Source: Devosia sp. Root635
GTDB lineage: Bacteria > Pseudomonadota > Alphaproteobacteria > Rhizobiales > Devosiaceae
Length of the DNA: 64,000 nt
Direction: 5' to 3'
Assembly (NCBI RefSeq): GCF_001427605.1
Contig: NZ_LMGZ01000020.1
Location: 164,519 to 228,518 of the forward strand
The notes under the pieces were generated by a model. That model saw nothing but the letters and a program-made list of their open reading frames with translations. It was not told the DNA's origin and searched no databases. Numbering within the stretch: position 1 is the stretch's first letter; each line of letters starts with the position of its first letter. A program made the position numbers and the translations under genes. Below are positions 60,006-64,000 of this stretch, in pieces.

Positions 60006-61577
60006 ATGAAGCTCGATTCAGTCATGCGACGGGCCTTGCTGGCCGGGGCGTCGTTCGCCGTCGTGGCGGCGCAGCCGGTGTTGGCCCAGGATTTTCCGCA
60101 GGGCGGCACCCTGCGCATCGCCATCTCGCAGATGGCGCCGTCTCCCGATCCGGTGGTCACCACCTTCGGCGTGAACTGGGCCACCGCCGGCGTGGTCTGC
60201 GAGGGTCTCTTCGCGCTCGACGAAAGCTGGACGCCGCAGCCCATGCTGGCCGACAGCTTTGCCTATAGCGAGGACGGCAAGACGCTGACCGTCACCCTGC
60301 GCGACGGGCTCAAGTTCCATTCCGGGGCGCCGCTCACCTCGACCGACGTGGTGGCTTCGCTGGAGCGCTTCCGTGAATCGGCCGGCATCGGCGCCGCCTT
60401 CAAGGGCGCGGTTTCGGCCATTGCGGCGCCCGACGCCAAGACAGTGGTGTTCGAACTGCCGGCGCCGTCGCCGATTATTCCGGGCCTGCTGGCCGGGTCG
60501 CAGGCGGTGATCATGTCGACGGCCTCGCTCGAAGGCGCTTCGCCCACAGAGGCGACGCGCGGCCTCGACTGCACCGGCCCCTATACGCTGACCGAATACC
60601 AGCCCGACCAGGGCGTTACCATGACCCGCTGGGACGACTATGCCAGCCGCAGCGAGCCCAGTTCCAGCGCCTCGGGCATGAAGCATGCCTATGCCGACCA
60701 GATCGTGTTCCGCCTGATGCCGGAAGCCTCGGTGCGCCGCGACTCGCTGATAACAGGCGAGATCGACATTGCCGGCGAACTGCCCAGCGATTTCTACGAT
60801 GCGCTGCAGAACGACCCCAATACCGAAGCGGTGGTGGTGCCCAACAACCAGTCGTTGACCGTGGTGTTCAACACCAAGGAAGGCGTGGCCGCCGACGTCA
60901 ACCTGCGCCGGGCCATGTATTACGCGCTGGAGATGGAGCCGATCATGCTCGCCTCGGTGGGCAATCCGGAATTCTACAGCCTCGATCCGAGCTGGATCCC
61001 CGACCCGAATTCGTTCTGGTACACCACGGCGGGCGTCCCCGAGGGCTTCGGTACGCCCAACCCGGACAAGGTCAAGGAATACCTGGCGGCCTCGAACTAC
61101 AATGGCGAGCCGATCCGCTGGCTGGTGGCCTCCGAGCAGTACCAGAAGCATTTCCTGACCGCGATCACCGCCTCCCAGCAGCTCGAGGAATACGGGATCA
61201 ACGTCGAAATCGTGGAATCGCCGATGGCCAACTATATCCAGGCCCGCGCCGACGCCACGGCCATGGACGCCTTTTCGAGCTTCCTGCCGACCTATGTCGA
61301 TCCGACCTCGATCGCCTATTTCAACGCCAGCTATCCCGGCTTCTGGGAAGACCCGGACAAGATGGAGCTGATGCAGCAGATCGCCACCACCATCGATCCC
61401 GATGCGCGCAAGGCGATCTTCGAGAAGCTGCATGCCCTGGCTTATGACCAGTTCCCGTTCATCAAGTTCGGCACCGAGGCGAACATGTATGGCATCCGCA
61501 AGGGTGTGGGGAATCCGGCCCGCATTCCCTCGCGCGCCGGCGACTACTACAATGTCGCCCCGCCCCCGCAGAGCTGA
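60006..61577 (+). CDS. ABC transporter substrate-binding protein, family 5 (dipeptide/oligopeptide type)
   Basis: 523-residue periplasmic receptor. Signal region MKLDSVMRRALLAGASFAVV with cleavage near VLAQDF; GGTLRIAISQMAPSPDP and SEDGKTLTVTLRDGLKFHSGAPLTSTDVV are typical of family 5. The ATG has GGGAGGA upstream. It follows the AtuA pair by 20 bases, so import and the AtuA step are linked. Unlike six other receptor genes in the window, no hairpin separates it from the permease. Confidence 0.92.
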   Translation: MKLDSVMRRALLAGASFAVVAAQPVLAQDFPQGGTLRIAISQMAPSPDPVVTTFGVNWATAGVVCEGLFALDESWTPQPMLADSFAYSEDGKTLTVTLRDGLKFHSGAPLTSTDVVASLERFRESAGIGAAFKGAVSAIAAPDAKTVVFELPAPSPIIPGLLAGSQAVIMSTASLEGASPTEATRGLDCTGPYTLTEYQPDQGVTMTRWDDYASRSEPSSSASGMKHAYADQIVFRLMPEASVRRDSLITGEIDIAGELPSDFYDALQNDPNTEAVVVPNNQSLTVVFNTKEGVAADVNLRRAMYYALEMEPIMLASVGNPEFYSLDPSWIPDPNSFWYTTAGVPEGFGTPNPDKVKEYLAASNYNGEPIRWLVASEQYQKHFLTAITASQQLEEYGINVEIVESPMANYIQARADATAMDAFSSFLPTYVDPTSIAYFNASYPGFWEDPDKMELMQQIATTIDPDARKAIFEKLHALAYDQFPFIKFGTEANMYGIRKGVGNPARIPSRAGDYYNVAPPPQS

Positions 61578-61580
61578 GCG

Positions 61581-62483
61581 ATGACCTTTACCCAGGCGAC
61601 ATCTCCCGACCGCCTGCCCGGTGGTGACGAAGAGGCCTTCGTCACCACCAACAAGACGGTCTGGCAGCGGCTGCTGGCCAATCCGACGGCCATGGCGTCC
61701 ATCGTCATGCTGGCGGTCCTGACCCTGAGTGCGGTGCTTGCGCCGCTCCTGGCGCCGGGCAACCCGCTGCGCGTCAGCCCTGCCGACCGTTTCATACCCC
61801 CCGGCGCCGAGCATTTCTTCGGCACCGACAATCTGGGGCGCGACATGTTCAAGATGGTGCTGCATGGCGGCCGCACCTCGCTTTTCGTGGGGCTGGTGGT
61901 CACCGCCATCTCCATGTCCATCGCTGTGGTGCTGGGCGCGATTTCCGGCTTCTATCGCCAGGTCGACGTGGTGCTGATGCGGCTGGTCGATGGGCTGATG
62001 GCCTTTCCCGGCATCGTGCTGGCCACCGCCGCCGCCGGCATCATGGGGCCGTCGATGACCACGGTCATCACTTCGCTCTCCATCGTGCTGATCGCCCCCA
62101 GCCTGCGCGTGGTGCGCGGGCAGGTGCTGGTGGTGCGTGAATTGCAGATGATCGAGGCCGCCCGTTCGGTGGGCGTGCCGACGCTGCGCCTGTTTACGCG
62201 CTACATCCTGCCGGCCGTCAGCTCGCCAATTCTGGTGCAGGCATCGTTCATCTTCTCGGCTGCCGTGCTGGGCGAGGCGGGCCTGAGCTTTATCGGCGTG
62301 GGTATCGGACCCAAGGAACTGAGCTGGGGCAATGCCTTGACCGAGGCGCGTAACTACATCGCCCAGGCGCCGTGGATCGTGCTGTTTCCCGGCCTGGCAC
62401 TGATGCTCACCATTCTGGCCCTCAACCTGCTGGGCGACAGCCTGCGCGATATTCTCGATCCGCGCCTGGCACGGAGGCGCTGA
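61581..62483 (+). CDS. ABC transporter permease, DppC type
   Basis: 300-residue membrane subunit. It has the DppC features FFGTDNLGRDMFKMVLHGGRTSL after helix 1 and an EAA loop in MIEAARSVGVPTLRLFTRYILPAV, with GIGPKELSWGNALTEARNYI near the end. It starts three bases after the receptor stop. The gene order C then B is the reverse of the other dipeptide-type operon in this window. Confidence 0.92.
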   Translation: MTFTQATSPDRLPGGDEEAFVTTNKTVWQRLLANPTAMASIVMLAVLTLSAVLAPLLAPGNPLRVSPADRFIPPGAEHFFGTDNLGRDMFKMVLHGGRTSLFVGLVVTAISMSIAVVLGAISGFYRQVDVVLMRLVDGLMAFPGIVLATAAAGIMGPSMTTVITSLSIVLIAPSLRVVRGQVLVVRELQMIEAARSVGVPTLRLFTRYILPAVSSPILVQASFIFSAAVLGEAGLSFIGVGIGPKELSWGNALTEARNYIAQAPWIVLFPGLALMLTILALNLLGDSLRDILDPRLARRR

Positions 62484-62484
62484 C

Positions 62485-63429
62485 ATGCTGCCCTATCTCG
62501 GAAAACGGTTCCTGCTGATCCTGCCCACGATCTTCGTGCCGCTGATCCTGGTCTTTCTGCTGCTGCGCCTCTCTCCCGGCGATCCGGCCGGCATGATGCT
62601 GGGCGACCAGGCCACGGCCGAGCAGATCGCCGCCTTGCGGACCCAGCTCGGGCTCGACCAGCCGATCTGGGTGCAGTTCCTGCTCTGGCTCAAGGGCATC
62701 GTCACGCTCGACCTGGGCAATTCGATCTTCTTCCGCGAGCCTGTCATGCAGATCATTCCGCGCTATGCCGGGGTGACCATCTTGCTGACGCTGGTGGCGC
62801 TGACGCTGGCCGTGCTCATCGGCGTCTCCATGGGCCTGGTCTCGGCGATGAACCGCAACAAGCCGATCGACCGGGGCGTGGTGACGACCGCCGTTCTGGG
62901 CATTTCGCTGCCCGAATTCTGGTTCGCGCTGCTGCTGATCTTCCTTTTCGCGGTGACCCTGCGCTGGTTCCCGGTGGCCGGCTACAACCCGCCTTCGGCC
63001 GGGATCGTCGCCTTCGCCGCGACCATCTTCATGCCGGCATTGGCTTTGGGCGTGCGGCAGTCGGCGCTGATGACGCGCATGATGCGCTCCTCCATGCTCG
63101 ACGTGCTCAACGAGCCCTATATCACCACCGCGCGGGCCCAGGGCCTGCCCGAAAGCACCGTCATCGGCCGCTATGCCATGCGCACCGCCGCCATGCCGGT
63201 GATAACAGTGGCGGGCCTGTCCGCCGGCTACATGCTGGGCGGCGCCGTGACCATCGAGATTATCTTTGCGCTGCCGGGCCTTGGCCGCATGCTGGTCGAG
63301 GCCGTGGGCCGGCGCGACTATCCGCTGGTCGAGGGTGGCGTGCTGACCATTTCGCTGGTGCTGGCGGTGCTCAATCTCGCCATCGACCTCGTCTATGCCA
63401 TTCTTGACCCCCGGATCCGCTATCAATGA
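62485..63429 (+). CDS. ABC transporter permease, DppB type
   Basis: 314-residue membrane subunit with LLRLSPGDPAGMMLGDQATAEQIAALRTQLGLDQP in the first periplasmic part and an EAA loop in YITTARAQGLPESTVIGRYAMRTA. It begins one base after the DppC-type gene and its stop codon overlaps the ATPase start (ATGA). Confidence 0.92.
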   Translation: MLPYLGKRFLLILPTIFVPLILVFLLLRLSPGDPAGMMLGDQATAEQIAALRTQLGLDQPIWVQFLLWLKGIVTLDLGNSIFFREPVMQIIPRYAGVTILLTLVALTLAVLIGVSMGLVSAMNRNKPIDRGVVTTAVLGISLPEFWFALLLIFLFAVTLRWFPVAGYNPPSAGIVAFAATIFMPALALGVRQSALMTRMMRSSMLDVLNEPYITTARAQGLPESTVIGRYAMRTAAMPVITVAGLSAGYMLGGAVTIEIIFALPGLGRMLVEAVGRRDYPLVEGGVLTISLVLAVLNLAIDLVYAILDPRIRYQ

Positions 63430-64000
63430 CCGCGCATATCGCTCCACTGGCGGCCGATCCTGTGTCGCCCAATATCGAACGCCGCACCGTGCTTGCCGTG
63501 GAAAATCTTGGACTTTCCCTGCGCAATGCCGACGGCTTGCTTCCTATTGTCACCGACGTCTCCTTCTCCATTCGTGAGGGTGAGGCGGTGGCCCTGGTGG
63601 GCGAAAGCGGCTGCGGCAAGTCGATCACCGCGTCGGCCATCATGGGTATCGCGCCGGACAATTCGGTCATAACAGGCACCATCACGCTCAACGGCAAGGT
63701 GATCTCCGGCCTGTCGCCGAAAGACCGGCGCAAGCTGTGCGGCCGGCATATGGGTTTCATCTTCCAGGAGCCGATGACGGCGCTCCACCCCACGCTCAGC
63801 ATCGGCCGGCAGATGACCGATACGCTGAGGCACAATCTGGGGCTGGGCCAGGCCGAGGCTACCAATCGCGCCGCCGAGCTGCTGGATCGGGTCGGCATCC
63901 CGCGCGCCCGCGACATCCTCAAGGGCTATGTGCATGAACTGTCGGGCGGCATGCGGCAGCGCGTGATGATCGCGCTTGCCATCTCCTGCGGCCCTTCGTT
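63426..64000 (+). CDS. ABC transporter ATP-binding protein, DppD type (partial, cut by window end)
   Basis: The first 191 complete codons of an ATPase, starting MTAHIAPLAADP at an ATG that overlaps the permease stop codon. Walker A GESGCGKS (about 59-66), Q-loop IFQEPMTALHPTLS and the signature LSGGMRQRV are visible, and the frame is open to the last base. Walker B and the oligopeptide C-terminal extension lie beyond the window. A second ATPase gene may follow. Confidence 0.9.
   Translation, partial: MTAHIAPLAADPVSPNIERRTVLAVENLGLSLRNADGLLPIVTDVSFSIREGEAVALVGESGCGKSITASAIMGIAPDNSVITGTITLNGKVISGLSPKDRRKLCGRHMGFIFQEPMTALHPTLSIGRQMTDTLRHNLGLGQAEATNRAAELLDRVGIPRARDILKGYVHELSGGMRQRVMIALAISCGPS

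Noticed and set aside
60018-62486. Very long minus-strand open frame opposite the last receptor and DppC-type gene
   Set aside because: Same antisense signature (His/Arg/Gly/Gln-rich, no domain), while the plus strand encodes well-conserved transporter subunits.
1-64000. Mobile elements, integrons, CRISPR, tRNA/rRNA genes, riboswitches
   Set aside because: I looked for transposase or integrase motifs, direct-repeat arrays, cloverleaf or rRNA-like stretches and conserved leader structures and found none that could be supported.

Overview
The window reads as high-GC chromosomal DNA of an aerobic, heterotrophic alphaproteobacterium, most likely of the Hyphomicrobiales and possibly a Devosia-like genus. 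The support is a rhizobial-type porin (39320-40579), the density of TRAP, TTT and ABC importers, and the many short-overlap (ATGA/GTGA) gene junctions. The assignment is inference. I see no rRNA, tRNA, CRISPR array, insertion sequence, integrase or phage gene. Almost every base is coding, and the whole window is a chain of catabolic modules, each made of an importer, CoA or redox enzymes and a local repressor.

Region A (1-6250): a sugar-type ABC receptor, an unusual fused MalF-MalG permease, a GntR regulator and a mandelate-racemase-like dehydratase, facing an RraA-family aldolase-like gene. Region B (6481-13989, minus strand): three CaiB/BaiF CoA-transferases, a TRAP transporter (P-Q-M) and an MFS carrier, apparently one operon. 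Region C (14065-20409): two 2-hydroxyacyl-CoA-dehydratase-like proteins, MarR1, a fourth CaiB protein, a P450 and a GntR/FCD regulator. Regions B and C share two operator families. AGTTCA-N5-TGAACT lies beside MarR1 and TTGTCGACAA beside the GntR, so I read them as one doubly controlled CoA-ester system.

Region D (20574-28469): a dipeptide-type ABC importer translationally coupled to a CapA-like protein and an MmgE/PrpD protein. Region E (28596-33679): feruloyl-CoA synthetase, thiolase, HSD10-like dehydrogenase, 4-hydroxybenzoyl-CoA-type thioesterase and enoyl-CoA hydratase. This is a complete set for beta-oxidative shortening of a hydroxycinnamate side chain. Region F (33676-39180): MarR2, a second TRAP system, a DUF3237 protein and a PhzS-like flavin monooxygenase. 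The palindrome GTTAT-N5-ATAAC sits at the promoters of D, E and F, so MarR2 probably controls all three.

Region G (39320-41568): porin and an orphan siderophore-type receptor. Region H (41701-54240): HpaI-type aldolase, SnoaL-like protein, IclR regulator, cupin, BKACE (beta-keto acid cleavage enzyme), SDR, TTT importer, Ldh2-type dehydrogenase, iron-type alcohol dehydrogenase and succinate-semialdehyde-type dehydrogenase. Six copies of TTTC(A/G)-N5-(T/C)GAAA lie only in the intergenic regions of this island and tie it to the IclR protein. Region I (54278-57454): acetoacetate activation and thiolysis (thiolase, ScoB, ScoA) beside a PAS-LuxR regulator, a natural sink for acetoacetate made by the BKACE. 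Region J (57451-64000): GntR regulator, split AtuA protein and a second dipeptide-type ABC importer cut by the window end.

Six of the seven substrate-binding-protein genes are followed by a strong GC-rich hairpin, probably to raise receptor levels over the membrane subunits. The longest gene-free stretches are 263 bp (46074-46336) and 231 bp (6250-6480). In the second I see only the ribosome binding site of the RraA-family gene.
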